Positions 1 through 8,246 of a DNA stretch of 64,000 nucleotides are shown in pieces (position 1 is the stretch's first letter; every line of letters starts with the position of its first letter). The notes beneath the pieces were generated by a model. That model made no database searches. It was not told the DNA's origin and was given only the letters and a program-made list of their open reading frames with translations. A program made the position numbers and the translations under genes. The stretch comes from Pseudomonas sp. QS1027 (GTDB lineage: Bacteria; Pseudomonadota; Gammaproteobacteria; Pseudomonadales; Pseudomonadaceae): the NCBI RefSeq assembly GCF_002814235.1, contig NZ_PHSU01000027.1, forward strand, positions 124,001-188,000. The letters are read 5' to 3'.

Positions 1-1
1 G

Positions 2-1540
2 ATCAACCGCCTGGCCGCTGCGCTGTCATTCACCTTTTCCAACAACCTGGTTTCGGTAGGCAACGTCAACGAGACGCTGTCCAGCCTGATCGCTCACAAC
101 CGCGAGCTCTACCGGTTGCTCGACGCTCAGGACGGCGGCGTGTCCGAAGCGGACAAGACGCGTATTCGCCAGTCCCTGGCAACGTATCTGGCTCGTGCGG
201 AAAAGGCTTTCACGACCTACCGTGCCACGCCCCTGGAAGCTGATGAGCGGGCGGCGGGAGACCAGTACGCAGCGCGGTGGCCCAGTTATGTGGCAGGTGC
301 CCAGAGGGTCATTGAGCTGATGGACGCCAACGATCTTGCCCAGGCACGCACTCGCTTGAACACCCTGTCACTTGACGTGTTCAACAACGCCCGCGATGAC
401 CTGCGAATCATGATCGATTCGAACAATCGGCAGGTCAAAGAAGGTGCCGAGGGCGCGCAGGAACTCAAAACCAGCTCCACACTGATGTTGTTGATCGGGA
501 TTGTGATCGCCTTTTTTGTGGCCGCCGCTCTTGGCATCTTGATTACACGCATGATCACCCGCCCACTGGCGGTAGCGGTCGAGCATGCGCAACGCATTGC
601 CCGTGGCGATCTGACCCAGAGCATTTCCACGACCCGTGGCGATGAAGCGGGGCAATTGCTCAATGCCTTGGCGGACATGCAAGACGGCCTGAGGCACACC
701 CTCCAGCAGATCGCCAGTGCCTCGGATCAGTTGGCCTCGGCAGCCGAGGAGCTGAGCGCAGTGACCGAGGAAAGCACCCATGGCCTGACGCGGCAGAATG
801 ATGAAATCCAGCAAGCGGCCACCGCCATCAATCAGATGACGGCGGCAGTCGAGGAAGTGGCGCGCAATGCCGTGTCGACCTCCGAGGCCTCCAAAGCCGC
901 AACCGACGACGCCGCTCATGGCCGCAGCCAGGTCAACCATACGCTCACCGGCATCAGCACCATGGTGGAAGAGATCACCGAGTCCACCGAGACGGTGATC
1001 GAACTGGCCGGGAATATTCAGAGCGTCAGCAAAGTACTGGACGTCATCCGCAGCATCGCCGAACAGACCAACCTGCTGGCGCTCAATGCGGCCATCGAAG
1101 CCGCCCGTGCTGGCGAACAGGGGCGCGGGTTTGCGGTGGTGGCCGATGAAGTGCGAGCGCTCGCACACCGCACCCAAACCTCAACCGTAGAAATCGAAGG
1201 CATGATCAGTAGCGTGCAATCGGGTGCCAATGGAGCCGTCACGGCCATGGGCAAGAGTCTGTCGCTGGCCACCAGCACCCACGAACTGGCCCAGAGCGCC
1301 GGGGCGGCGCTGGAGAAGATCAGCGACAGGGTCGTCAGCATCAGTGAGCGCAATCTGGTGATCGCTTCGGCGTCCGAAGAACAGGCCCAGGTAGCCCGCG
1401 AGGTCGACCGTAATCTGCTGAACATCCAGGACCTTTCGACCCAGACCGCGGCTGGCGCCAACCAGACCAACGCCTCCAGCCAGGACCTGTCACGCCTGGC
1501 CGTCGCCTTCAATGTCCTGGTCGCACAGTTCAAGCTTTAA
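2..1540 (+). CDS. Methyl-accepting chemotaxis protein, 5' end outside the window
   Basis: A chemoreceptor that senses a ligand in the periplasm and controls the CheA kinase. The frame is open from base 2, so the start codon lies upstream; 512 residues are visible. The order is: a helical ligand-binding remnant with no recognisable ligand motif (about residues 1-155), a membrane helix (LMLLIGIVIAFFVAAALGIL), a HAMP linker, then the long cytoplasmic coiled coil. The hairpin tip is clear (NLLALNAAIEAARAGEQGRG, then FAVVADEVRALA), which is the CheA/CheW contact site of the MCP family. The shape suggests a four-helix-bundle sensor, but without the N-terminus the ligand cannot be guessed. No CheB/CheR-binding C-terminal pentapeptide is visible. 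The stop is followed by 49 bases and then a convergent gene. Confidence 0.95.
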   Translation: MNRLAAALSFTFSNNLVSVGNVNETLSSLIAHNRELYRLLDAQDGGVSEADKTRIRQSLATYLARAEKAFTTYRATPLEADERAAGDQYAARWPSYVAGAQRVIELMDANDLAQARTRLNTLSLDVFNNARDDLRIMIDSNNRQVKEGAEGAQELKTSSTLMLLIGIVIAFFVAAALGILITRMITRPLAVAVEHAQRIARGDLTQSISTTRGDEAGQLLNALADMQDGLRHTLQQIASASDQLASAAEELSAVTEESTHGLTRQNDEIQQAATAINQMTAAVEEVARNAVSTSEASKAATDDAAHGRSQVNHTLTGISTMVEEITESTETVIELAGNIQSVSKVLDVIRSIAEQTNLLALNAAIEAARAGEQGRGFAVVADEVRALAHRTQTSTVEIEGMISSVQSGANGAVTAMGKSLSLATSTHELAQSAGAALEKISDRVVSISERNLVIASASEEQAQVAREVDRNLLNIQDLSTQTAAGANQTNASSQDLSRLAVAFNVLVAQFKL

Positions 1541-1589
1541 GGGGCTGAGGGCGGCGACCAGTCGATCATGAACAACCATGAAATCGTGA

Positions 1590-2537
1590 CTAAGCCAATG
1601 GCACCGGTGTCAGGACGGGGCGCCCTGAGAAATACGCCGTCAGGTTTTCAATGACCAGTTGCAGCGTGGCGGTGACCGCCTCCGGTGAGCGCCCCGCTAT
1701 ATGCGGCGTCAGGATCAGGTTGTTCAGATTGGCAAACTCCACTGGCACATCGGGTTCGCCTTCCACGACATCCAGTGCCGCCCCGGCGATTTCCCTGTTG
1801 GTCAGTGCCGAGATCAGTGCAGCGGTATCCACCACACTGCCTCGGGAGATATTGACCAGGTAGCCGTCGGGGCCGAGGGCCTTCAGGACCGTGGCGTCGA
1901 CCAGATGAAATGTCCCCGCACCACCGGGCGTGGCCACGATCAGGAAATCGGCCCAGCTGGCCAAGGCCACCGGCGTATCGAAATAGGTGAAAGGCGAGTC
2001 GTATCGTGGATGACGACTGTGGTACCCCACCGACATCTCGAACCCACCGGCACCGCGCCGGGCAATCTGCTGTCCGATATTCCCCAACCCCAGAATCCCC
2101 AGGTTCTTTTTCGAGAGCATGGGACGCGGCTGCCTGGATCGAGACCATTGGCCTTGACGGACGGCGGCGTCAGCCTGCGGGATACCTCTGACAATCGCCA
2201 TCAGCAGTGCGATCGCATGGTCGGCGACCGAAGCATCGTTGGTGCCAGGGCCATGGGTTACGACGATATCACGCACACGAGCCGCAACCAGATCGACCTT
2301 TTCGTAACCCGCGCCCTGGGCACAGATGATTTTCAGTTGAGGTAGAGAGGCCATTTCATCGGCCGAGAGCCCTGTAGACCCGTTTGTCAGAACCGCTTGA
2401 ACCTGAGGGCCCAGGGTCTTGAGCGTGCTGACCTTCGCTTCGGCTGACAGCGCCACATGGGCTTTGAAGCCGGCAGCTTCCAGATGAGCAAGGCCCTCGG
2501 GAGCCAGCTCGATCAGAACCAGGATATCTCGGACCAT
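1590..2537 (-). CDS. D-isomer-specific 2-hydroxyacid dehydrogenase (glyoxylate/hydroxypyruvate reductase type)
   Basis: A soluble NAD(P)H-dependent reductase of 2-keto acids, 315 residues, the usual size for the GhrB/hydroxypyruvate reductase branch. The Rossmann motif is GLGNIG. The family's catalytic triad is present: Arg in NISRGSVVD, Glu in DVVEGEP and His in LTPHIAG. A strong ribosome site (GAGGAG) sits 6 bases before the ATG. Glyoxylate, hydroxypyruvate or 2-ketogluconate are the likely substrates from family knowledge; the sequence alone does not decide. The gene is convergent with the chemoreceptor and separated by 57 bases from the unrelated exported-protein gene upstream, so it is probably transcribed alone. 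Confidence 0.9.
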   Translation of the reverse strand: MVRDILVLIELAPEGLAHLEAAGFKAHVALSAEAKVSTLKTLGPQVQAVLTNGSTGLSADEMASLPQLKIICAQGAGYEKVDLVAARVRDIVVTHGPGTNDASVADHAIALLMAIVRGIPQADAAVRQGQWSRSRQPRPMLSKKNLGILGLGNIGQQIARRGAGGFEMSVGYHSRHPRYDSPFTYFDTPVALASWADFLIVATPGGAGTFHLVDATVLKALGPDGYLVNISRGSVVDTAALISALTNREIAGAALDVVEGEPDVPVEFANLNNLILTPHIAGRSPEAVTATLQLVIENLTAYFSGRPVLTPVPLA

Positions 2538-2594
2538 GGACAGCTCCTCTCGGTTTAGCCTGTGGGGCTTTGGGTATTCCCTTCCCTCTTGTAC

Positions 2595-3257
2595 CTAGAA
2601 GGATTCGGCTGGCTTTTTGGCCGCCTCAGCCACTTTATTCGCTTCAAGCTTTGGGAAGCCGAACCTGATAATCAGCGCCGAGTCAGAGCCTTCACCTGTC
2701 AACATAAGTTCTGCCGAACGTACGTTGTCTGGCAACGCAGCCAACTGCGCGGCAATATCTGTAAATTTCTTGTCGCGGTCCACACCTTCAATAAAGGTAT
2801 AGCTCAACGTGCCACCACTCAGCCCGCCAGACTCGTAGTTTTGAAGCTTGGACGCGAACACCTCTCGACTTGGGGAGGTCGCGGCAAGCTGAATCACATC
2901 CAACTGGGACTTGCCATCCGACAGGGCAGACAGCTTAAACGTCTTGCCCAGTGTCCCTGCAGCACTGGCATACAAGTCCTGATCAAACGGGCTGACCAGG
3001 GAAACCATAATCAACTTGGCGCCGGAAAACACCAACGCCGCCATAAACTTGTGTTCAATGAAATCGACATTATCAAGACAAAGCGCTGTCGCCCCAATCT
3101 CGGCAGAGCAATCGTAGTAACCATCAGCCGTTTTGTAATCGGCCATTGGCGTTCCGTACGCGTAACTTTTGAAGAGGTTGTCGCTGGCTGCGGCATTCAA
3201 CGAACAGGCCGCCATCCCCATACCCAAGAACAGGCCTGCCAGTAGCTTCTTTTTCAT
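2595..3257 (-). CDS. Exported protein of unknown function
   Basis: I do not recognise the family. The product is 220 residues and begins with a clear signal sequence (MKKKLLAGLFLGMGMAACSL). The end of it can be read either as a weak lipobox (MAAC) or as a signal peptidase I site (NAAAS), so it is either a lipoprotein or a periplasmic protein. The mature part has two cysteines (in YYDCSAE and ALCLDN) that could form a disulfide, and a Lys/Ala-rich tail. The ATG at 3257 is preferred; an in-frame TTG lies directly before it. Base composition is lower in GC than the neighbouring core genes. There is no operon partner. Confidence 0.7.
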   Translation of the reverse strand: MKKKLLAGLFLGMGMAACSLNAAASDNLFKSYAYGTPMADYKTADGYYDCSAEIGATALCLDNVDFIEHKFMAALVFSGAKLIMVSLVSPFDQDLYASAAGTLGKTFKLSALSDGKSQLDVIQLAATSPSREVFASKLQNYESGGLSGGTLSYTFIEGVDRDKKFTDIAAQLAALPDNVRSAELMLTGEGSDSALIIRFGFPKLEANKVAEAAKKPAESF

Positions 3258-3840
3258 CAATTCACATCTCTATACGATCAAAGAGTCAACAGTGGCCGAA
3301 TGCTACCAACCTTGGCCTTTCGCTGTCTTCCTCAATCCCACGACCATCTCCGCGAAGGTGCCCCGCAAAAGCCCGGCCCCCTGAGTGGTTTCATTGACCA
3401 AAATCAACATCTAAAATCATATAGATATCACGCTGAACAGCACGGGTTACGCCGAGGCAACGCTCAAATCAGCATCGCCAAGCCCTGCAAGCGCCCCTAC
3501 GGCAATGGACCGCTGTTATCCACAATAACAATCCGCGGTTTACCCCGAGGTAGTCCTTGATGAATCTCTCTCCTTTGCCCAACCGAACCCACTCCTCGTC
3601 GTCGGGCACCCTGCGCAGCTTGCTCGACGCCCTGGAAGACTCCGGCCAGATGACCGAAGGGACCTCGCGGCGGACCAGGACAATTGCCGATACACTAACG
3701 GGGCTGACACGCCGCGGTTGAAGGTCCACCCAGCAATAGCAAACCCGGAGGCGATAGGACAGCGTAAGCCCCGCGCGCCCATCGCCGCCCGTGTTTCACC
3801 AACGCCACAGATATTTCCATGTCTATCCGGATCTCATCAA
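3258..3840. other. Intergenic region of 583 bases between divergent genes
   Basis: This stretch separates the exported-protein gene on the minus strand from the diguanylate cyclase on the plus strand, so it must hold both promoters. I found no clear sigma-70 hexamer pair, repeat or terminator. A small open frame lies at 3560-3721 and is listed separately. A TTG-initiated extension of the diguanylate cyclase could begin at 3718, but it has no ribosome site and its extra 41 residues look non-coding. Confidence 0.5.
3560..3721 (+). CDS. Possible small protein, 53 residues
   Basis: An ATG-initiated frame encoding 53 residues, beginning MNLSPLPNRTHSSSSGTL and ending TRRG. It is Ser/Thr/Arg-rich with one short amphipathic stretch (LRSLLDALEDSGQM). 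A purine-rich GAGG lies about 8 bases upstream of the ATG, and the codons follow Pseudomonas preference (CTG, CGC, GAC, GCC). It ends 119 bases before the diguanylate cyclase ATG and could be a leader peptide or a small upstream gene. I do not recognise a family and the frame may be fortuitous. Confidence 0.3.
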   Translation: MNLSPLPNRTHSSSSGTLRSLLDALEDSGQMTEGTSRRTRTIADTLTGLTRRG

Positions 3841-5418
3841 ATGCCCACCCGGCCAAAGCCAACGCTTAACCTGCGCACTCTCATCCTGATGATTGCACTA
3901 CTCTCCGCAGTCACCACCCTGGCCAACAGTTTCTGGGTTATCTACAAGGTTCAGAAACAGGAACTGATCACCCACGCACTCGATAACAACAAGGACTACG
4001 CCTCAAGAATCGCCGCCGGCATCGAGCAAGTCCTCAGCTCCGACATCGACAAGCTCAAATACAGCGCCAGTGTTATCGGCAAGGGTTTTAATGACCAGGG
4101 ACGCCTGGGTGGCGAAGCCCTGCGATTGCTGAAGCAGGACAGCAGTTTCAATTCCATCCTGATAGCCAACGCCTCCGGCACGGTCGTGGCGTCGGCGCCA
4201 GAAGGTCTGAACATCAATGGCCAGGCGCTGCGCAACACAGAGCCACTGCAAAGCCGCGAGCCGCAGATCAGCAACTCATTCAAGTCCATCGCCGGCAATC
4301 TCGTGATCTTCATCTCTTATCCCGTATTCGGCGCCAGGGGAGAATACCTGGGCCTTATCGGCGGGACCGTCCGGCTCGACCAGGAAAACGCCTTGCACAC
4401 CCTGGTCGATCAACATATCCGTCATGACGGGGCCTATGTTTATCTGGTCGACAAAACACGTCGCGTGCTCTATCACCCTCGACCCGACAACATCGGCGTC
4501 ATCGTGGGAAATGACCCCATCGTGGATGCCGTCTTGCAAAAAAAGAGCGGTAGCGTCCAGTCGCACGATGCCAGCGGCATCGAGATGCTTGCCGGTTTCG
4601 AAACCGTTCCCAGCAGCGGCTGGGGCGTCGTTTCACAACAGCCGCTTAACAATACCCTCGCCACACTGAATCACCTGATGGCCAAGGTCGGCAAGGGAAT
4701 AGCGCCGCTGGGACTGCTCGGCCTCGTTCTCATCTGGTGGTCGGGGACGAAGATAGCCAGCCCCCTTTCTCTACTGGCCAGGTATGCGAAACGCCTGGAT
4801 GCTCCTGACAGCTATAAGCGCATCAGCGCGGTTTCAGCTTTTTTCAACGAGGCCTGGCAGATCCGTCGCGCCCTGCTGTTCAGCGTCGGGTTGCTCCAGG
4901 AAAAGATCGGCCGGCTGAACCGGCAGGCCCAGAGCGATGCACTCACCGGGCTGGCCAATCGCCGGGCCATGCAGGATGCGCTGACGCTCTGGGAGGAAAC
5001 CGGTCATTCATTCGCGGTTGTGTCTCTGGACATCGATTACTTCAAGCGGGTAAACGACACCTTCGGTCATGGTGCGGGCGATGAAACCCTGCGCGTCGTC
5101 GCCGGCCTGATGAAACAGAACTCACGGGCGAACGACTTGCCCTGTCGGGTGGGTGGTGAGGAATTTGTACTGCTACTGCCGGACAGCTCACTCAAGACGG
5201 CGGCCGAAGTGGCCGAACGGCTTCGGGCCTCGATCGAAAGCGAATCCATCGATACCGTCGGACATATCACGGTTTCATTCGGCGTTGCCCTCTGGACGCC
5301 AGAGAGGGGGGCCATCGCCGCGGTATTCGACAAGGCGGACAAGCTGCTGTATCGGGCCAAGCAGAATGGCCGGAACTGCGTGATGGTGGAAGAAGCGGAC
5401 ATTCCCGATAGAACCTAG
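3841..5418 (+). CDS. Membrane diguanylate cyclase with periplasmic Cache sensor
   Basis: Makes cyclic di-GMP from two GTP. The 525-residue product has an N-terminal membrane helix (about 10-35), a periplasmic double-Cache-like region (about 40-280), a second helix (about 285-305), a linker and a C-terminal GGDEF domain. The active-site signature is GGEEF at residues 438-442. The inhibitory I-site RxxD (RAND) lies five residues before it, so product inhibition is expected. The Mg-binding Asp is in SLDIDYFKRVND. The start at ATG 3841 puts the first helix near the N-terminus, as usual in this family; the TTG at 3718 would add 41 unlikely residues. Neighbours give no clue to the signal; Cache domains commonly bind small organic acids or amino acids. 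Confidence 0.93.
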   Translation: MPTRPKPTLNLRTLILMIALLSAVTTLANSFWVIYKVQKQELITHALDNNKDYASRIAAGIEQVLSSDIDKLKYSASVIGKGFNDQGRLGGEALRLLKQDSSFNSILIANASGTVVASAPEGLNINGQALRNTEPLQSREPQISNSFKSIAGNLVIFISYPVFGARGEYLGLIGGTVRLDQENALHTLVDQHIRHDGAYVYLVDKTRRVLYHPRPDNIGVIVGNDPIVDAVLQKKSGSVQSHDASGIEMLAGFETVPSSGWGVVSQQPLNNTLATLNHLMAKVGKGIAPLGLLGLVLIWWSGTKIASPLSLLARYAKRLDAPDSYKRISAVSAFFNEAWQIRRALLFSVGLLQEKIGRLNRQAQSDALTGLANRRAMQDALTLWEETGHSFAVVSLDIDYFKRVNDTFGHGAGDETLRVVAGLMKQNSRANDLPCRVGGEEFVLLLPDSSLKTAAEVAERLRASIESESIDTVGHITVSFGVALWTPERGAIAAVFDKADKLLYRAKQNGRNCVMVEEADIPDRT

Positions 5419-5500
5419 ATTGGCGCCGTGCCGACAAAGTGGTCTTTACTCGGCACTCTTGCTGCCCATCAGGGTTGCCCAGGATCCCGACACCTAGCCG

Positions 5501-6019
5501 TTAGTCATCGAGGCGTAGCCCCATCTGCTCTTCATCATAAAAGCGTCCGCCGATCCACAGCACCCGTGGCTTGATGCCGAAGGACTCGAAGCCGAGTGAG
5601 CGATAGAAGCTGCTGGCGGCGAAGTTCTCGGTATTGACGCACAGATGGAGCTGAATGACCCCAGTCGCCTTGGCCTGCGCGACGACGGCTTCGAAGAGTT
5701 TTCGGGCCGTTCCTTGTCGACGGTAAGCCGGATCAACAAAGACCCCCCATACAAAGCCGGTGTGCTCGGCCTGTCGAACAGGCTCACGGTGCAGGCTGGT
5801 GACCCCAACCAGATCTTTTCCGGCAAAGGCCCCGAACACAATCTTGTGCACCGTGGCATGAAGCAGATCCTCGGTTTGCGCCACGGGCCACGCCAGTTCT
5901 TCCTCAACGGTTGGCCACATGGTGGCGGGGGAATCGACAATCGCACGAAGGCGGATTTCTCTATACGGTTGCGCGTCAATCTCCGACAGCGGCCTGACGG
6001 TGATATGGCTGTCTTGCAT
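5501..6019 (-). CDS. GNAT-family N-acetyltransferase
   Basis: Transfers an acetyl group from acetyl-CoA to an amine; the substrate is unknown. The product is 172 residues, a single GNAT domain. The acetyl-CoA pyrophosphate loop is in VDPAYRRQGTARKLFEAV (the R/Q-x-x-G-x-A pattern), and the C-terminal motif B is FYRSLGFESFG. A GAGG ribosome site lies upstream of the ATG at 6019. It stands alone between the convergent diguanylate cyclase and a decayed region. It resembles the broad group of GNAT enzymes annotated only as acetyltransferases; I cannot narrow the role. Confidence 0.88.
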   Translation of the reverse strand: MQDSHITVRPLSEIDAQPYREIRLRAIVDSPATMWPTVEEELAWPVAQTEDLLHATVHKIVFGAFAGKDLVGVTSLHREPVRQAEHTGFVWGVFVDPAYRRQGTARKLFEAVVAQAKATGVIQLHLCVNTENFAASSFYRSLGFESFGIKPRVLWIGGRFYDEEQMGLRLDD

Positions 6020-6254
6020 AGACGCGAAACCTCTTCTGCGAATTGAAAGTCACGTCCCGGCATGGGGCGTTAGTCCGGGATCTTGGCTGTTGAGTCTGAG
6101 GACCCAATACGTGGGTATAGCTTAGCCGGTGATATTCGCTGATGCGCTGAAACAGCTCAAGCGTCCGAACATGAAACTTTCCGTGCGGACGAAAGGAACG
6201 TTCAGCCACTCGGAAGAAGCTTACGGAAGTTGTTCTGGCATACACAAACCAACA

Positions 6255-6494
6255 TCAGGGAACATGAAGAAATGTGTCAGGAATGACTACAATCGGATAC
6301 AAACTTATAAGTAACGAGCTTATTGAAACTGCTCCCATATACAGAAGACGATAGCAGCAAGAAAAAAGGATTTTCAAAATAATGGCATCGACCTCTTGTT
6401 GGGTCAAAATCCCACGCCAGATAAACATCTTGGGAAACATGATCATCATGTTTATCAGCCCCTGCCTCCATGACTCTCCGAGACTGAACACCAA
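6255..6494 (-). pseudogene. Decayed copy of the membrane immunity gene found at 10166-10537
   Basis: The 79-residue frame contains MFPKMFIWRGILTQQEVDAI. This aligns without gaps to MFPKLYIRRGLLTEQELEPV in the intact immunity-like protein at 10166-10537, and both continue into a hydrophobic C-terminal helix ending around VIPD/VFDE. The first 65 or so residues of the intact protein, including its first membrane helix, have no counterpart upstream of 6494, so this is a 5'-truncated remnant. No toxin gene lies beside it. The local DNA is AT-rich. It could still be translated as a short membrane peptide, but there is no strong ribosome site; I treat it as a remnant. Confidence 0.65.
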
Positions 6495-6568
6495 GGCCCG
6501 ACCCTCGGAGATCTGTGGTGTCCCCGAAGCATTGGCGTTCCTATGTCAGGGTGTAAATCGCAAGACAC

Positions 6569-6597
6569 AAAAAAAGCCGCCGATTAGGGCAGCTTTT
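6569..6597 (-). terminator. Rho-independent terminator
   Basis: On the minus strand AAAAGCTGCC pairs with GGCGGCTTTT (one G-U pair) around a six-base loop, followed by a run of seven T. It lies 18 bases after the stop of the 53-residue gene at 6615-6776 and so closes the transcript carrying that gene and the broken GNAT gene. Confidence 0.8.
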
Positions 6598-6614
6598 GCT
6601 GATTCAGAGGCACT

Positions 6615-6776
6615 TCAGCCGGCAAGGCGGCCGACAGGCTCGAATTCGGCACCCTGAGCAAGGGCAACGTCAAGGAAACGGCTGCGCTTGTCAGAGCGCT
6701 TGGTCAATGCGGCACGGGCCTCAGCCTGGAAGCGAGCGGCCATCATCGGCTTGGGTTCATGCTTAGGCTTTTTCAT
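6615..6776 (-). CDS. Small basic protein of unknown function, 53 residues
   Basis: Begins MKKPKHEPKPMMAARF and is rich in Lys, Arg and Ala, ending EFEPVGRLAG. I do not recognise a family. It is probably a real gene: the ATG at 6776 has a GAGG ribosome site 7 bases upstream, and a good intrinsic terminator follows 18 bases after its stop. It lies 37 bases downstream of the reading frame of the interrupted GNAT gene, which suggests a two-gene transcript. A basic N-terminus of this kind could bind nucleic acid, but that is only a guess from composition. Confidence 0.55.
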   Translation of the reverse strand: MKKPKHEPKPMMAARFQAEARAALTKRSDKRSRFLDVALAQGAEFEPVGRLAG

Positions 6777-6813
6777 AGACACCTCACGGGCCTTGAGATT
6801 TGATGGAATAGTA

Positions 6814-7347
6814 TTACTGCTCAACGGCAATAACAGGGCGGCCGGTCGGATCGAATGCAAAACCGAGGCTTTCGTAGACACGCACCGCACCAACGGCTGG
6901 TTCTTGCACCTCAATGTAAGTGCAGCCGATCATCACAGCATAGTTTTCAAGCGCCGTCAGAGCCGGGGCCGCGACAGCGCCCCGCAAAGGGTGGGTCCGG
7001 TCAGGTTTCCCTTCGAGAATAACAATTTTGATGCACAGCTTGCTCTTTCAGGGAGACGCGTAGCACAAGCCGCAAAGCTCTTGATCGAACCATAGGGATA
7101 CGTCGAAGCCTCTCGTATCGCCTTGCTTCCAATCATGTACTTCATGCCAAGGATACAAAGTATCTTCATCACCCCAGAGACCTGATGCTTCCACGGCAGC
7201 ATGAGTAATAGGCTCATAGCTGATCTTCGACGTATCTATCCCTCTGGAGATCAAGTTCTGATTTTCCCGAGCCCACTGTTGGGCGGCCTTCCGAGCTTCC
7301 GATCGAAGGATCTGGTAGCGGTATCCATTTCCACGATTTTTAGACAT
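6814..7347 (-). pseudogene. GNAT-type acetyltransferase gene interrupted by an in-frame TGA
   Basis: The frame opens at ATG 7347 (MSKNRGNGYRYQIL) and reads to a TGA at 7048-7050, directly after WFDQELCGLCYASP. With that stop ignored, the same frame continues KSKLCIKIVILEGKPDR and then ENYAVMIGCTYIEVQE, VYESLGFAFD and VIAVEQ, ending at TAA 6814-6816. The total is 178 codons with no frameshift. The continuation carries the GNAT C-terminal motif (VYxxLGF). CGA to TGA is a one-base C-to-T change and Arg would fit SP-R-KS, so a single nonsense mutation is the simplest explanation. Without the second half the acetyl-CoA fold cannot form. Alternatives are a sequencing error or read-through. Confidence 0.75.
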
Positions 7348-7466
7348 GCAAAACCAACGGGACAATGCTGATTGCCGCCAGAATAACGTCTGAGAACTAG
7401 ATGGGTTGGAGCCTTTCGTTTCGAGGCGTTACATAGAGCTTTCCGCTGACACCAATACAGAGTCAG

Positions 7467-7769
7467 CTAGGCCGGAATCGTTGGACCAAGGTGCAAAACG
7501 GTTGCGGGACCAGCCCTGAAGGTAGGGTTGTGTGTACCCGCCGCAATCATATGAGGCGCAAGGTCATGAGCCTCCAGCGCTGATGTCGATGCCCATCGCT
7601 CAATCAAAACAAACTGGTCGTCATTGCCAGCAACCCGATGAAGATCGTATTGCAGGCATCCCTCTTCATTTCTGACCAGTGGGGCAAGTTTTTCAAATGC
7701 ATCAATTTGCGCCTGCCCTCGCCCTACCTGCGTGGAAATCAAAACAACCAGCTTCACTTCATTCGACAT
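7467..7769 (-). CDS. Antibiotic biosynthesis monooxygenase (ABM) family, putative quinol monooxygenase
   Basis: The product is 100 residues, one ABM domain of the dimeric alpha/beta-barrel type (YgiN-like). Typical motifs are a first beta strand (VKLVVLISTQV), the LAPLVRNEEGCLQYDLHR stretch and FVLIERWAS. Members act on quinols or other aromatic compounds without a metal or flavin cofactor; the substrate cannot be told from sequence. It lies alone, 119 bases from the broken GNAT gene, and is divergent from the AttH-like gene across a long intergenic region with a 12-G run. Confidence 0.85.
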   Translation of the reverse strand: MSNEVKLVVLISTQVGRGQAQIDAFEKLAPLVRNEEGCLQYDLHRVAGNDDQFVLIERWASTSALEAHDLAPHMIAAGTHNPTFRAGPATVLHLGPTIPA

Positions 7770-8246
7770 AAACAGGCCCCATGCTGGTATTCAGAAGTTT
7801 GATTGCACATTGCGTGTGCAGGCCACCGATCCCACGGATATGGCAGGAAAGCATGATTGCCACCCGTGCAGCAAGCCGGGTCGGAGTAGCACTCACCCTT
7901 GGGGGGGGGGGGCATACCGACAATGTCCTTTCGGCGTCCAGTCCTGAACAACCAATGACATCAAATTGATATTGCTGCTTCAGAATTATCAGCTAGCCTT
8001 ATCGGCCAGGACGCTTGAAGCTCACAGTCCCGATAACCGGCCACTCACGCTGCTCCTCTTTCATGGAAGAAGACATGACCAGCCCAGGTGTCACCTCGAG
8101 TGTGCGACACCCCTTCTTCGCCCTGACAGCCCTTCCCCAGCCTTCGCTGACAGTAGATCTCTTTCGCCCGCACAAGCGCACAGCAGTGCGCAGGTACAGG
8201 CGCGGTCGACACCCACAACCTGGTTTCCATAGAGAGAGGCGACATC
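7770..8246. other. Intergenic region of 477 bases with a poly-G tract
   Basis: Lies between the ABM gene (minus) and the AttH-like gene (plus) and must contain both promoters. It holds an uninterrupted run of 12 G at 7901-7912. Open frames here are short, change frame at the G run and resemble no protein I know. No clear promoter hexamers or hairpins were identified. It may be the residue of a lost gene. Confidence 0.5.
7901..7912. repeat. Homopolymer of 12 G
   Basis: Twelve consecutive G residues on the plus strand. Long G/C runs slip during replication and are the usual basis of phase variation in some bacteria. Here the run is about 130 bases upstream of the ABM start and 335 bases upstream of the AttH-like start, outside any recognised gene. 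It may also be an assembly artefact. Confidence 0.9.

Noticed and set aside
3718..3840. Longer TTG start for the diguanylate cyclase
   Set aside because: There is no ribosome site and the extra 41 residues are Pro/Arg-rich and precede the normal N-terminal membrane helix.
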